A DNA stretch of 64,000 nt from DTU013 sp964512095 (GTDB lineage: Bacteria; Bacillota; Clostridia; Acetivibrionales; DTU013), in assembly GCA_964512095.1 (NCBI GenBank), contig CAZEIH010000013.1, forward strand, positions 11,090 to 75,089, in the 5' to 3' direction. The notes beneath the pieces are model-generated. The model was given only the letters and a program-made list of their open reading frames with translations, had not been told where the DNA came from and did not search any database. A program made the translations under genes and the position numbers. Below are positions 7,586-17,229 of this stretch, in pieces (within the stretch, counting starts at the first letter, position 1; the number at the start of each line of letters is the position of its first letter).

Positions 7586-8545
7586 CTATATCAGTTTTTC
7601 TTCGCCGAGCCTACCGGATATGAAGTTTGCACCAGAAATCAATATTATACTTACTATAGTTTTGAATATGCCGGCAACAGTGGCAAGAGAATAGTTGCCC
7701 ATCTGTAGGCCAAATTTCAAAACAAAGATGTCGATGGTTTCAGCCTTGTCAACAACAAGCCCATTGCCAAGGAAGTATTGTATCTCAAAGCCAGCCTCCA
7801 ATATCATTCCTATGCTCATGATAAGTAGCACAACTATAGTAGACTTGATGCCCGGCAGTGTTATATTCAACATTTTTTGGTAACGATTTGCACCGTCCAT
7901 AACAGCAGCCTCATACAACGTTGGGTCTATTGCTGTCATTGCAGCCAAATAAATTATTGTATTCCAGCCAAGTTCTTTCCACAAGTGTGATCCTGCTACA
8001 ATACCCCAAAAATACTTGGGCTCTGCTAAAAACCTAACGGGTTCACTAACCAAATTTAGCCTCATCAATATGTCATTGATTATGCCACCGCTGGTAGGAG
8101 CAGACAACATTATGGAAACCATGCCTGTTACTATGATCCAGGACAGAAAATGAGGCATGTAACTAATATTTTGCACAAGGCGTTTAAAGCCTGTGTGTTT
8201 AATTTCATTTAATAATAAAGCTAATACAATTGCAAATACATAACCAAGAGCAAGTGTTAAGATGCTTTGTCCTAAAGTATTGAATATGTCTCTGATAAAA
8301 CGTTCTCCATTAAGTCCCGAAAAAAGCTTTACAAAATTATCAAAACCAACCCACTTCTGTTTCCAAACACTTCTGATAGCAGGCTTATAATTCTGAAATG
8401 CCATCGTCCAGCCAGTAACCGGTACATATGAAAACAATACTTTGTACAGCAGGATGGGCAAACTCATTATCAATAATTCTCTCTGCGCTAATAACGTAGT
8501 CCAAAAACCTTTTTTTCTGGTAGTGGGAGCTAGAGTTTTGCTCAT
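7586..8545 (-). CDS. carbohydrate ABC transporter permease, LplB/YtpP-like
   Basis: 319-residue inner-membrane permease with six hydrophobic segments and the EAA-like motif (YEAAVMDGANRYQKMLNITL) near residue 205. The start is taken at the ATG at 8545 because AAGGAGGAAA lies just upstream; a longer open frame to 8596 would pass through an intergenic hairpin. It pairs with the permease 13 bases downstream to form the channel for the sugar bound by the lipoprotein encoded upstream. Confidence 0.9.
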   Translation of the reverse strand: MSKTLAPTTRKKGFWTTLLAQRELLIMSLPILLYKVLFSYVPVTGWTMAFQNYKPAIRSVWKQKWVGFDNFVKLFSGLNGERFIRDIFNTLGQSILTLALGYVFAIVLALLLNEIKHTGFKRLVQNISYMPHFLSWIIVTGMVSIMLSAPTSGGIINDILMRLNLVSEPVRFLAEPKYFWGIVAGSHLWKELGWNTIIYLAAMTAIDPTLYEAAVMDGANRYQKMLNITLPGIKSTIVVLLIMSIGMILEAGFEIQYFLGNGLVVDKAETIDIFVLKFGLQMGNYSLATVAGIFKTIVSIILISGANFISGRLGEEKLI

Positions 8546-8569
8546 AAAAGTTTCCTCCTTATATCCATA

Positions 8570-8593
8570 AAAAGGGGACTTTCGTCCCCTTTT
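8570..8593 (-). terminator. intercistronic hairpin between binding protein and permeases
   Basis: AAAAGGGGAC and GTCCCCTTTT form a 10-bp stem with a 4-base loop, 15 bases after the binding-protein stop and before the permease ribosome binding site. Such hairpins often leave more binding-protein mRNA than permease mRNA by partial termination or 3' protection. Confidence 0.7.
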
Positions 8594-8607
8594 CACGGAA
8601 CTGGGTA

Positions 8608-10365
8608 TTATTTGCCGCCACCCCAGTTTGCTATTCTATCTTGAATACCTTCGTTAATAACTCTTTCAACTTCCTTATAGTCAACCTTTTCTATCTCAGC
8701 GATATATTCAGCCCAAATAGCTTCAAACTCGCTAGAATTAGCCAGGATTGCTCTTGGCAGATACTTCAGAGACAGGTCAGTCAACTGCGTATTAGCCATC
8801 TGTGCGTCACTTCCATCAGGAAGAGTGATGTTCCAGCATGGATAGTATATTGGATTTTCCGGTGGCTGGTTGAGGAAGTCTCTCCAAGTCTTCTTGTTAT
8901 AAGAGCTCAAGAAGTTCTTGTCGTATTCCACCAATGTTGCGAAGAATTCTTCCGGCTGATCGTCAGGACCGTATGCATTGCCGTCAGAGAATGAACCATT
9001 GCGCTTAGGAAGTACGTCGGTGAGTGCTTCAAGCTTGTTGGAGGCTCTCCATACGAGGTCTTTCTGTCCTTCACGCATTTCAGGAGTTCTGTAGAATCTT
9101 CCGTTATCGTCTACTAGATAATCTTCGCCTTCGATACCCCAGCTAAGGATCTTCTGCCATTCTTCTGAAAGCATGGTGTTCAAGAATGCTGCTGCTACGT
9201 CAGGCTGTTCACAGGTTATGGAAATACCGAAGCCCTGGTTGATATTCATAACATCTCTGTCTGCATAGTAAGGAGTAGCTCCTTCGTATACAGGCATTGT
9301 TGATACCCAAGTACGATTGTCTTTACCTGCTGCTACAAGAGCGTCATATGCATTACCGAAGCTCCAACGCTGATCGTACATACCAAGCACACGGCCAGTA
9401 GCGAGTTTTGCAAGGTACTGATCAAGAGTCTGTGTAAAGGATTCTCTGTCAACAAGACCCTTTGCGTTCATAGCGTTCAAATACTGGTAGTACTGCTTTG
9501 CAACGTCTTTGTTTGCAAATATTTCAGCTACGTTATTTTTAACAAGTACTCCACCGTCATTGGGATGACCTGCCAAGTATTCAGGTGGATTTGTCATACC
9601 CCATTCTCTACCGGTTACTGCCAAAACTTCGAATCCGATTGTAGGCAGTCCGTCGATTTTAGGATTCTTCTTTACATAATTCTCGATTAATCCAAAATAC
9701 TTGTCAAGATTCCAGTTGTCAAGGCTTGGATAATTTGCATCTTCCAAAACAGCCTTCTGGAGCCAGAAGCCTGATGCACCATAATGCGTACCACCTGTGA
9801 TATCACCGTAGAAACGGTTGTAGTTAGGAAGGATATAAATCTTCTTTTCGCCATCGCCTGCATCAAATGATAGACGGTTCCAATAAGGTCTTACATGCTC
9901 AAAAAGAACACCTGCCCTATCGGGAGTCAGGTACTCATCCATAGGAATGAGGGCACCACCAAGAATAAAGCGGGCATTCAGGTCTGTTGCACCTACGAGA
10001 TCAGGATACTCACCACCTGCCAGCATAACACCTGTCTTCTGGTCAGCGTTGTCGGGAGTAACTATTTCATAGGTAAGTGTTACACCAAGTTTGTCCTTCA
10101 AAAGCTTGGTAATCTTGTTTTCTGATGCCGGAGCTGATTTACCGGATGTCATCCACATGCTGAGTGTTACCGGGTTGTCAGGTGAAAGTACCGGCAGTCC
10201 GCCAGTCCCTATAGGAGTCGTGCCAGGATCAGCTGGGTTTGCCGGGTTTGCTGGGTCGCTTGGACCAGGCTGTACCGGATCCGGCTGTTTGCCTTGTGTG
10301 TCGCCACATGCTACAAAGGAAAGAACAAATACTGCGACTAAAAAGAGTGTTAGAAACCTTTTCAT
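8608..10365 (-). CDS. extracellular sugar-binding lipoprotein (LplA/YtcQ-like)
   Basis: 585 residues. The N-terminus MKRFLTLFLVAVFVLSFVAC is a lipoprotein signal with the modified Cys at position 20, followed by a Pro/Gly/Asn-rich linker (residues about 25-50) and a large solute-binding domain of the long 500-plus residue type (LSMWMTSG near residue 65). It would sit on the outer face of the membrane and hand oligosaccharides to the two permeases encoded downstream. The start at 10365 is set by AAAAAGGAGG just upstream. Divergent yesN/yesM-type genes probably sense the same substrate and control this operon. Confidence 0.92.
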   Translation of the reverse strand: MKRFLTLFLVAVFVLSFVACGDTQGKQPDPVQPGPSDPANPANPADPGTTPIGTGGLPVLSPDNPVTLSMWMTSGKSAPASENKITKLLKDKLGVTLTYEIVTPDNADQKTGVMLAGGEYPDLVGATDLNARFILGGALIPMDEYLTPDRAGVLFEHVRPYWNRLSFDAGDGEKKIYILPNYNRFYGDITGGTHYGASGFWLQKAVLEDANYPSLDNWNLDKYFGLIENYVKKNPKIDGLPTIGFEVLAVTGREWGMTNPPEYLAGHPNDGGVLVKNNVAEIFANKDVAKQYYQYLNAMNAKGLVDRESFTQTLDQYLAKLATGRVLGMYDQRWSFGNAYDALVAAGKDNRTWVSTMPVYEGATPYYADRDVMNINQGFGISITCEQPDVAAAFLNTMLSEEWQKILSWGIEGEDYLVDDNGRFYRTPEMREGQKDLVWRASNKLEALTDVLPKRNGSFSDGNAYGPDDQPEEFFATLVEYDKNFLSSYNKKTWRDFLNQPPENPIYYPCWNITLPDGSDAQMANTQLTDLSLKYLPRAILANSSEFEAIWAEYIAEIEKVDYKEVERVINEGIQDRIANWGGGK

Positions 10366-10549
10366 AAAATCCTCCTTTTTTTTGCAGGGGTCAGGCCTTC
10401 TAAAAAGACGCAAAATACCAGTGTCTGTATCCCCGTCAAATTGACTCAGACGCCTGCATATTGTATAATTACATTATATTTAGAACACTGCATTAAGTAA
10501 ATTATCAAATTGGGGCAAAATACTGGACATTTTTTGAGAGGTCATTCGG
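10366..10549. promoter_or_regulatory. divergent control region of the transport operon and regulator
   Basis: About 180 bases lie between the start of the binding lipoprotein (leftward) and of the YesN-like regulator (rightward). It must hold both promoters and, by analogy with other AraC-type response-regulator systems, direct repeats bound by the regulator. I could not identify those sites with confidence by eye. Confidence 0.4.
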
Positions 10550-12133
10550 ATGCTTAAAATAGTTATTATAGACGACGAGCCATCCGTATTAGATGGTTTG
10601 CAGATTTTTCTTGGCTCAAGTAATATGTTTAAAATAGTAGGACAGGCATCCGATGGCAAAGCAGCTTTTACCGTTATCAAACAAACGCAGCCTGACATTG
10701 TCATATGCGATATTCGTATGCCAGGGTTGACAGGTCTGGAGCTTCTCGAAAAGGTGAATTCCGAAATAACTCCAATACCAAAATTTATCATGCTCAGTGG
10801 CTACAATGATTTTGCCTATGCCAGAAAGGCAATGCAGGCCGGTACCGTAGGATATATGACAAAGCCTCTGGACCCTGAGGAATTGGATATAGAGCTTACT
10901 AGAGTAGCAGCCATAATTGACAGTGAAAGAAAAATCAACCTGGATAACCTGGAGCTTATTCGGTATACTGCAAACCAGCTATATAATGATGTAATAAATG
11001 GAAAGTGTAATGAAAAACTCAGCCGCAAAGCATGCTTCATTTTTGATATCCCAAGCAAAACCAACATGAGCATCATACGCTTCGTCACTATAGCCGATGG
11101 TAGTAAGCAACCCAATACAGGTCTTGTTTCAGAACTTCTCGTGAGGATAGCAGGCACAAAAAACGAAAACCGCGTTTTTTATAATGGCAATGGTTCTTAC
11201 ATTATTATTGTACATGAAGAAGATGAGGATTTTAAATCCCGCCGCATTCTTCCGGAGATTTGGTCAAGGCACCTGGAAGAAATAAATCTGGCGGATTATG
11301 GTCTACTGGACTGCTGGGTTTTAATTAGTGGTGTAAGTAATTATGAAGTACTTAAGAATATAGCTGTTTGCAGTAAGCAGCTGGATCAACTCCATATGTA
11401 CTGCATGCTACATCCAGAAAGCACCATCGTCAGCTACGATGCTCTGGAGGAAAACACCGTATTCCATAAGCAGGTAAGAACTGAAGAACGAAGCATCCTT
11501 CCTGATACCCTGTATGACAATGTAGTAGATGCCATGAAGGGAACCAATATAGATGAAGTTATCTCAGCTGTGAATAATTTTTTTAAAGAACTGTACAGAA
11601 ATGTCTCTACAGATCTTATTTTTTCTGTTTGCCTATACAAATTGGCCGATGTTGTCAGGAAGACAGCCTCCGCCTTCGAGATAGAAGCCATTAACCAGAT
11701 TTTAGATTTTACTGCCTCTATCAGTATCAGGAATCCTAACTGTAAAAAGCTCGCCCAGTCAATGTGCAGCCATGTTTTTCAAAAGCTCAACAGCAACAAA
11801 GACATATCCTTGGTTATACTAGAGGACGAAATAATCGATTATATTAAGGACAATTCAACTATAAAAAACCTCAGTATACAAGTTATTGCAGAAAAATTTT
11901 CATTACCTGCTATCATTATTAGTAAAATAATAAAGAAAAAAACAGGCAAGAAATTTAACGATTATATAAACTATTTACGCATTGAGTATGCTAAGATGCT
12001 TTTTGCATCTGAGGACTTGAAAATTACCACAGTATGTGATGAAGCAGGCTACTCCGATTACGGCTATTTTACTAAAAAGTTCAAAGAGCATACCAGCGTT
12101 TTGCCATCGGATTACAAAAAAAAGTATTCATAG
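10550..12133 (+). CDS. response regulator, YesN type (receiver plus AraC DNA-binding domain)
   Basis: 527 residues. The receiver domain occupies residues 1-120 with acidic residues D8/D9, phosphorylation site D54 (IVICDIRMPG) and the conserved Lys in YMTKPLD. A long middle region of no clear fold follows. The last 100 residues form two helix-turn-helix motifs of the AraC class (SIQVIAEKFSLP and ITTVCDEAGYSDYGYFTKKFKE). It is divergent from the sugar-uptake operon and followed by its probable kinase, 42 bases downstream, so it is the likely activator of that operon. Confidence 0.92.
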   Translation: MLKIVIIDDEPSVLDGLQIFLGSSNMFKIVGQASDGKAAFTVIKQTQPDIVICDIRMPGLTGLELLEKVNSEITPIPKFIMLSGYNDFAYARKAMQAGTVGYMTKPLDPEELDIELTRVAAIIDSERKINLDNLELIRYTANQLYNDVINGKCNEKLSRKACFIFDIPSKTNMSIIRFVTIADGSKQPNTGLVSELLVRIAGTKNENRVFYNGNGSYIIIVHEEDEDFKSRRILPEIWSRHLEEINLADYGLLDCWVLISGVSNYEVLKNIAVCSKQLDQLHMYCMLHPESTIVSYDALEENTVFHKQVRTEERSILPDTLYDNVVDAMKGTNIDEVISAVNNFFKELYRNVSTDLIFSVCLYKLADVVRKTASAFEIEAINQILDFTASISIRNPNCKKLAQSMCSHVFQKLNSNKDISLVILEDEIIDYIKDNSTIKNLSIQVIAEKFSLPAIIISKIIKKKTGKKFNDYINYLRIEYAKMLFASEDLKITTVCDEAGYSDYGYFTKKFKEHTSVLPSDYKKKYS

Positions 12134-12175
12134 TATTATTATTTCTATATATTTTGTGTCAGGAGAGACATGGCT

Positions 12176-13969
12176 ATGAAAAAATTCATGAGCCCACTGG
12201 ATAATGTTAGTATAAGACGAAAGTTCATCATAGTGTACATACTAGGTATATGTATGCCAGTAGTAGCAGGCGCTATTATATGGATGGGCTTTACTTCGCA
12301 GGAAATAAGACAGAATACATTACACTACTTGGATCAAACCTATGAAAAAACAGCGAATGACTTTAATGTACTAACTCAAACTGCTATAAATGTAGCTAAT
12401 CAAATAAACGCGGATGAATCGATTCTAAATGACCTATCAAAGAGCTTTACTTCACCAAAAGATCATTATGAGCTTTATTGGTCATATTTACGTGAAAGGT
12501 TTAATCTGTATCTTGTTAGTAATCCAGAAATTGCCGGAATAACATTGTATATTGATGATCCTCATTTTATAAATACTGACTATTTTCGTACGCTTGACGA
12601 TTCAGCGAGAAAAACAGAGTGGTTCATATCTGCATCCAGCAGCAGCTCAAATTTAATTGTGTACCCCAGCTCAACTATGATATCCATCACTCCATATGCA
12701 AACAGACTCACAGTAATCCGTAAGATTAATTCTCCGAACTACCGTAATAATGCAACCAACTATCTGCTTATTGAATTGAGCCTTGATCGGATTATATCTG
12801 AACTAGATCAGGATAAGCTAAGCACAGATACATATATCACATATTCTGGTAACAGCATATTTTGGGGGCCAAAATATGTCCATACACCAGGAGAACAGGA
12901 AATACTGTATATCCCTCCCGAAAGAAAATATTATATTTTTCAAAAGCCCATTGGTATAGGTCAGTATTTCAAAGGCTGGAAAATAACAGGCTTTTATGAT
13001 AAAAATCAGATCTTCAGCAGGCAGATAGTCGTCCTGATTTACTTTCTGGTAATAACCTTTTCACTGGCTGGCTTGTCGGTGATTATTATTTGGTTTGTAC
13101 TCAAATCCATGCGCCATCGTCTTCTTGCTTTGTCAAGTCACATGAAAAATATAGGAGAAGATCATTTCGATCCCCTTCTACTGGATAACCCAGGTCAAGA
13201 CGAGATTGGGTGGCTAATAAAGGCATTCAATAAAATGATTGCTGATATAAATGAGCTAATAAATGTAGTTTATAAGCTGGAAATGCAGAAAAAGGATATA
13301 GAGGTGGAGAATATCAGGGCTGAATATAAGTACCTGCAAGCTCAAGTCGATCCCCATTTTCTTTTCAATACCCTAAATGCAATACTTGTGTTTTGCTATA
13401 AAAACAACTATACCGAGCTTTCTGCGGTTATTTCAAGTCTATCCAAGCTGCTCAAACGACTATTAACCTCAGGCAGTGATTTGGTAACGGTATCTGAAGA
13501 ATTCGAATTTATAGAAAAGTACCTTTCCATCGAAAAATTCCGTTTCGGGGGCAAATTCGATTACGAAATCCAAATTGCCCAGGAGGTTATTGATTTAAAT
13601 ATGCATATCCCAAAAATGAGTATCCAGCCCATTGTAGAAAACGCCTGTAAACATGGGCTCCAATCCTCCTTGGATGATAATCGAAAGCTTGATTTGCATG
13701 CAGATATAAAATCCGGTTCACTTGTTATATCCGTAAGGGATAACGGTACAGGAATGAACGCTGAGAAGGTAATGTCAATACTTGAAAATACGGAGAACCC
13801 ACAGATAGAAAACATTGAGGGCAATAGCAGGAATGAATACAGCAGTGGTGTAGGCATCATGAATGTATACCGACGTATGATGATGAATTACAACAAAAGG
13901 TTTCATTTTTCTATAAACAGCCAGCCCGGACAGGGAACAGAAATAATCATGCGGATAGATGAGGACTAA
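12176..13969 (+). CDS. sensor histidine kinase, YesM type
   Basis: 597 residues with two membrane helices (about residues 20-40 and 285-310) around an extracytoplasmic sensor domain, then a HAMP linker (residues about 310-360), the His-kinase domain with phospho-acceptor His in QVDPHFLFNTLNAI, and an ATPase domain with N box QPIVENACKHGL and G box DNGTGM. AGGAGAG at 12161-12167 stands two bases before a first ATG (12170) but eight bases before the ATG at 12176, so the second is chosen. It should phosphorylate the preceding YesN-like regulator. Its stop overlaps the stop of the convergent gene by four bases. Confidence 0.92.
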   Translation: MKKFMSPLDNVSIRRKFIIVYILGICMPVVAGAIIWMGFTSQEIRQNTLHYLDQTYEKTANDFNVLTQTAINVANQINADESILNDLSKSFTSPKDHYELYWSYLRERFNLYLVSNPEIAGITLYIDDPHFINTDYFRTLDDSARKTEWFISASSSSSNLIVYPSSTMISITPYANRLTVIRKINSPNYRNNATNYLLIELSLDRIISELDQDKLSTDTYITYSGNSIFWGPKYVHTPGEQEILYIPPERKYYIFQKPIGIGQYFKGWKITGFYDKNQIFSRQIVVLIYFLVITFSLAGLSVIIIWFVLKSMRHRLLALSSHMKNIGEDHFDPLLLDNPGQDEIGWLIKAFNKMIADINELINVVYKLEMQKKDIEVENIRAEYKYLQAQVDPHFLFNTLNAILVFCYKNNYTELSAVISSLSKLLKRLLTSGSDLVTVSEEFEFIEKYLSIEKFRFGGKFDYEIQIAQEVIDLNMHIPKMSIQPIVENACKHGLQSSLDDNRKLDLHADIKSGSLVISVRDNGTGMNAEKVMSILENTENPQIENIEGNSRNEYSSGVGIMNVYRRMMMNYNKRFHFSINSQPGQGTEIIMRIDED

Positions 13970-15105
13970 CACTTCTGAGCATCATATTGGGTAGGCTTTT
14001 TATGTGTAATTTTTTCAAAATGCGAAAAAAAGTTATTATAATTATTGTAACCTACAGATAATGCTATATCTCTTAACTTCATATCGGTAGTCCTCATAAG
14101 CTCAATTGCTTTTTTTATCCTCAGTCTATGCTGATATTCATTTATACTGCATTCAAACTGCTTTATAAATGCCTCTCCGAGGTATCCGGCCTCCATAAAC
14201 TTCATCTTTGCCAGCTGTGAAACACTAATGTCTTCATTAAAATTCTTATCTATATATTCCTTCACCTCATACAAATAGCTGCGGGAATTTTTTCGTCTAT
14301 GCTCTAGCATAAGAGTAATGGCTCTAAAAATAATATCAGTTAAATACCTTTTCATTTCAATAAAATCTAGTGCTTCACTATTTCCCAGTGGCAGGACTGA
14401 ATTCAGTCTAATGTTTCTTTCAAAGGCAGTGCGAAGGGTGCGGTAAATGCAACTGCTCACTATAATACGCGCCTGAGAAAGGCATATCCCCTTATGCTCA
14501 AAAAAGTCAAAAAGCTCATTGACAAGCCTTTTTGCACTTGGAAAATCCATCAGTCCCAAAGTCTTTGTTAGCTCCTCATCAAAATCTTTGCCAAAGGATC
14601 TCCATTGCACATTTTCGTCTGCGATTGCTGTATCTTTAGTATCTATGCTGTCATCATTATTCAACAGGCTTCGACCTGTTTTAAGGGCATCCATATCCTC
14701 CTGGGTAAATCCGTACTCTGTTAAAAATACACTATCAAGCTTTATCTTGATTTTTCGAAGCACAGAAATCATTTCGTCTCGGTCAAGGGGCTTGAGCAGA
14801 TAGTCGAAGACCTGACTCCTCATAGCCTGCTGTACATATGAAAAATCCGAATAGCCACTGAGGATAATAAACTCAAGATTTATATCCAGCTTTCGAGCTT
14901 CTCTTATTAGCTCCAGTCCGCTTAGTTGAGGCATACTGATATCGCTAATCACAAGATGAGGACGATGCTCCTCAATCCCTTCAAGGGCCTGGGTAGCGTT
15001 AGATGCTGTTCCGCAAAGTTCAAAATCCAGCTCACTCCAAGGTATCATTATTTTTATACCTTCTATCACAGATGGTTCATCATCGACTGCAAATGCTTTG
15101 TACAT
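13966..15105 (-). CDS. second response regulator with AraC DNA-binding domain
   Basis: 379 residues. The receiver has D8/D9, phosphorylation site D55 (LVISDISMPQ) and the Lys in YLLKPLD, then a shorter linker than its neighbour. The AraC pair of helix-turn-helix motifs is at the C-terminus (SVSQLAKMKFMEAGYLG and LRDIALSVGYNNYNNFFSHF). It has no kinase of its own here and is convergent with the YesM-like kinase, so it may share that kinase or be an evolved duplicate of the first regulator. Confidence 0.9.
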   Translation of the reverse strand: MYKAFAVDDEPSVIEGIKIMIPWSELDFELCGTASNATQALEGIEEHRPHLVISDISMPQLSGLELIREARKLDINLEFIILSGYSDFSYVQQAMRSQVFDYLLKPLDRDEMISVLRKIKIKLDSVFLTEYGFTQEDMDALKTGRSLLNNDDSIDTKDTAIADENVQWRSFGKDFDEELTKTLGLMDFPSAKRLVNELFDFFEHKGICLSQARIIVSSCIYRTLRTAFERNIRLNSVLPLGNSEALDFIEMKRYLTDIIFRAITLMLEHRRKNSRSYLYEVKEYIDKNFNEDISVSQLAKMKFMEAGYLGEAFIKQFECSINEYQHRLRIKKAIELMRTTDMKLRDIALSVGYNNYNNFFSHFEKITHKKPTQYDAQKC

Positions 15106-15119
15106 TCAAGTAACTCCTC

Positions 15120-16049
15120 CTATGCTTCTTTGAGCCTTGAAAGCAAACTGTATGGGACTTTAAGGCTACCTTTGCCCACCCCTGCCTCAATGTCAGGTTT
15201 GAAGCTCCCATGAAAATCGCTGCCACCTGTAACCTTTAGATTATGCTCCATTGCAAGCTTAAGTAGCTCCTCCGTCTGCTCCAGGGTGTTTTCTGAATAA
15301 AGTGCTTCTATTCCTTTTAGGCCCGCTACCTTTAATTTATCGATTATCTTGCCTAACTGACAAGCCTTAAAATCTAAATAGATTGGGTGAGCAAGGACAG
15401 GAATTCCTCCTGACCTGATTATCTCAGCTATGCCCTCCTGAGGTGTAAGCTTATCCTTTCTAAAGTATGCAGGCCTACCAACTGCAAGATACTTATCAAA
15501 GGCCTCAGATATACTTGAAGTATACCCCTTTTTCACCAACACTCTGGCTATATGAGGTCTCCCCACTACCCCTCCGGTAGCTAGGTCTACTACCTCCTGA
15601 AGAGTTATGTTAATTCCAAGCTCCTTCAGCTTCTCTATAATTCTTGGATTTCGATGCTCTCTTTTTTGCCGCAGTTTATCCAATGTTTCAGATAAAAGCT
15701 CATAACCTCCATTAAAAAAATATCCTAGGAGATGCATTTCCGGTTCTGAAGATGTCCCGAAGTCCTCCCCATTTCGTCCATGTTGACATGTGTATAACGA
15801 TAGATCCCAGGATGAAAGAGAAACACTTATCTCTACACCAGGTATCACTTCCATTCCAAGTCTTTCGCCTTCCTCCAAGGCCGGCCTGACTCCTTCTACA
15901 GTATCGTGATCCGTCAATGCAATTGCGGCAAGACCCAGCCTGTAAGAATGCTTTACAAGTTCCTCAGGCGTCATGCTGCCATCAGATGCAGTAGAATGCA
16001 TATGAAGATCTATGTATTTATCATTATTCTTATTTTTAAAGGATTGCAT
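15120..16049 (-). CDS. PHP-domain phosphoesterase
   Basis: 309 residues of the polymerase-and-histidinol-phosphatase fold. The metal-binding motifs are seen in order: HMHSTASDG (residues about 14-22), TDHDTVEG, a long insert, HP in VLAHPIYL, and GSDFHG near the C-terminus. Relatives include 3',5'-nucleoside bisphosphate and 5'-3' RNA/DNA trimming phosphatases (YciV/RNase AM group), so hydrolysis of a small nucleotide or oligonucleotide phosphate is likely. Start at ATG 16049 with GGGGGAGG seven bases upstream; the frame extends to 16079 without another site. Confidence 0.87.
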   Translation of the reverse strand: MQSFKNKNNDKYIDLHMHSTASDGSMTPEELVKHSYRLGLAAIALTDHDTVEGVRPALEEGERLGMEVIPGVEISVSLSSWDLSLYTCQHGRNGEDFGTSSEPEMHLLGYFFNGGYELLSETLDKLRQKREHRNPRIIEKLKELGINITLQEVVDLATGGVVGRPHIARVLVKKGYTSSISEAFDKYLAVGRPAYFRKDKLTPQEGIAEIIRSGGIPVLAHPIYLDFKACQLGKIIDKLKVAGLKGIEALYSENTLEQTEELLKLAMEHNLKVTGGSDFHGSFKPDIEAGVGKGSLKVPYSLLSRLKEA

Positions 16050-16085
16050 TAGAGCCTCCCCCTGTCTTCCTCTGTACAAACCGTT

Positions 16086-16559
16086 TCAGTACTCCCATTC
16101 AGTACATTGTGCCGGTGGAAAGCTTCCTTTGTAGATCATTTTCAAAAGGCCATCCAGTATCCTTAGTGACTCAACCGCCTGCTCCTGAGTAATCAACCCA
16201 TCCTCCAGTGCCTGGGCAAGCTCATCAGCGTCAAGGACCTCTACCTTTCCATCGGGGTGTACTTTTATATCCACAAGAAGATCATTTAATGTATATGTGT
16301 CAGTTACCTTATCATAGTGGATATCCAATATATCAAAATACCAGTACAGGAAGTTCTTATCCTTGTCAAAAAATCTCCCAAGCTTATAGCCTTTACTTAA
16401 AAATGTGTAGGAAATGCCCCCATAGAAGTCCGGACGTGGCTTAATTGATGTCCATTTTGTCACAAGCAGCTCATCACTTCTAAACAAAAGCTTATCTCCT
16501 GTAATATCTACCACTTCATAGGGTATGAATCTCTTACGCAATACTGTTGGTTTTCTCAT
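16086..16559 (-). CDS. DUF402 family protein
   Basis: 157 residues matching the DUF402 fold, seen in the phrases FYGGISYTFLSKGYKLGRFF and YWYFDILDIHYDKVTDTYTLNDLLVDI, where acidic residues line a metal/nucleotide site. Characterised members (FomD, the Ntdp type) hydrolyse nucleoside di- or triphosphates or nucleotidyl intermediates. Start at ATG 16559, preceded by CAGGAGAC. It lies 36 bases upstream of the PHP gene in the same direction and may be cotranscribed with it. Confidence 0.8.
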   Translation of the reverse strand: MRKPTVLRKRFIPYEVVDITGDKLLFRSDELLVTKWTSIKPRPDFYGGISYTFLSKGYKLGRFFDKDKNFLYWYFDILDIHYDKVTDTYTLNDLLVDIKVHPDGKVEVLDADELAQALEDGLITQEQAVESLRILDGLLKMIYKGSFPPAQCTEWEY

Positions 16560-16753
16560 TTTAATGTCTCCTGTGCTTCTATATATACACAATTATACCC
16601 CAGTGCAATACTTTATGAAACAAATTATTGACCCCCTGGAGAAATAACGGAGCAAACGAAATTATTGTATTTCCCAATATTTGCTATATATTATTTAATA
16701 TGGTAACATATCTTGTGTGTATTCCGTATATGTGATTAAGGCAGGGGGTAATG

Positions 16754-17095
16754 ATGAAACAATCCGGCAACTGCAGCAATTGCGCCATAGGTATCAGAGT
16801 GAAGGTCAACAGCGATATTCTATGTAGGATACACGGTGCTGTATCCAATAATTACAGATGTTCCAGATATATTAGGAAGGTTACAGCGTGGTCAGCTACT
16901 ACACCATCAGCCGCATCAACTGTAGAGCGCACAACCAAATGCATTGAATGCGAATACTTCGTTTCCTCACGCACTGGAAAGGAGCACAATCCAGCCATTG
17001 GATACTGTGAGCTGTTTACTGTCAGAACCTATAATGGCAGATCCAAGAATGCCTGTTCGAAATTTAGAAAAAAGGATCTTAAAAACATCTCCTAA
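16754..17095 (+). CDS. Cys-rich protein with two four-Cys modules, unknown
   Basis: 113 residues with eight Cys arranged as two similar modules: CSNC ... CRIH ... CSRY in the first half and CIEC ... YCEL ... CSKF in the second. Each module looks like a small zinc-binding unit, so the protein seems to be an internal duplication. The AGGCAGGGGG Shine-Dalgarno at 16739-16748 fits the second of two tandem ATG codons (16754) better than the first (16751). I do not recognise the family. It is a single gene on the opposite strand from its left neighbours. Confidence 0.7.
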   Translation: MKQSGNCSNCAIGIRVKVNSDILCRIHGAVSNNYRCSRYIRKVTAWSATTPSAASTVERTTKCIECEYFVSSRTGKEHNPAIGYCELFTVRTYNGRSKNACSKFRKKDLKNIS

Positions 17096-17229
17096 CCCCA
17101 CATTCCTATTGTCTCACCCCTATTACACATTATTGCTTATTTACTTCTATTGTTTTTCCGATATAATATATATGGATGACAACTAATTTGAAATAGTACT
17201 TATTGGGCATACACCTTTGGAGGATTATT

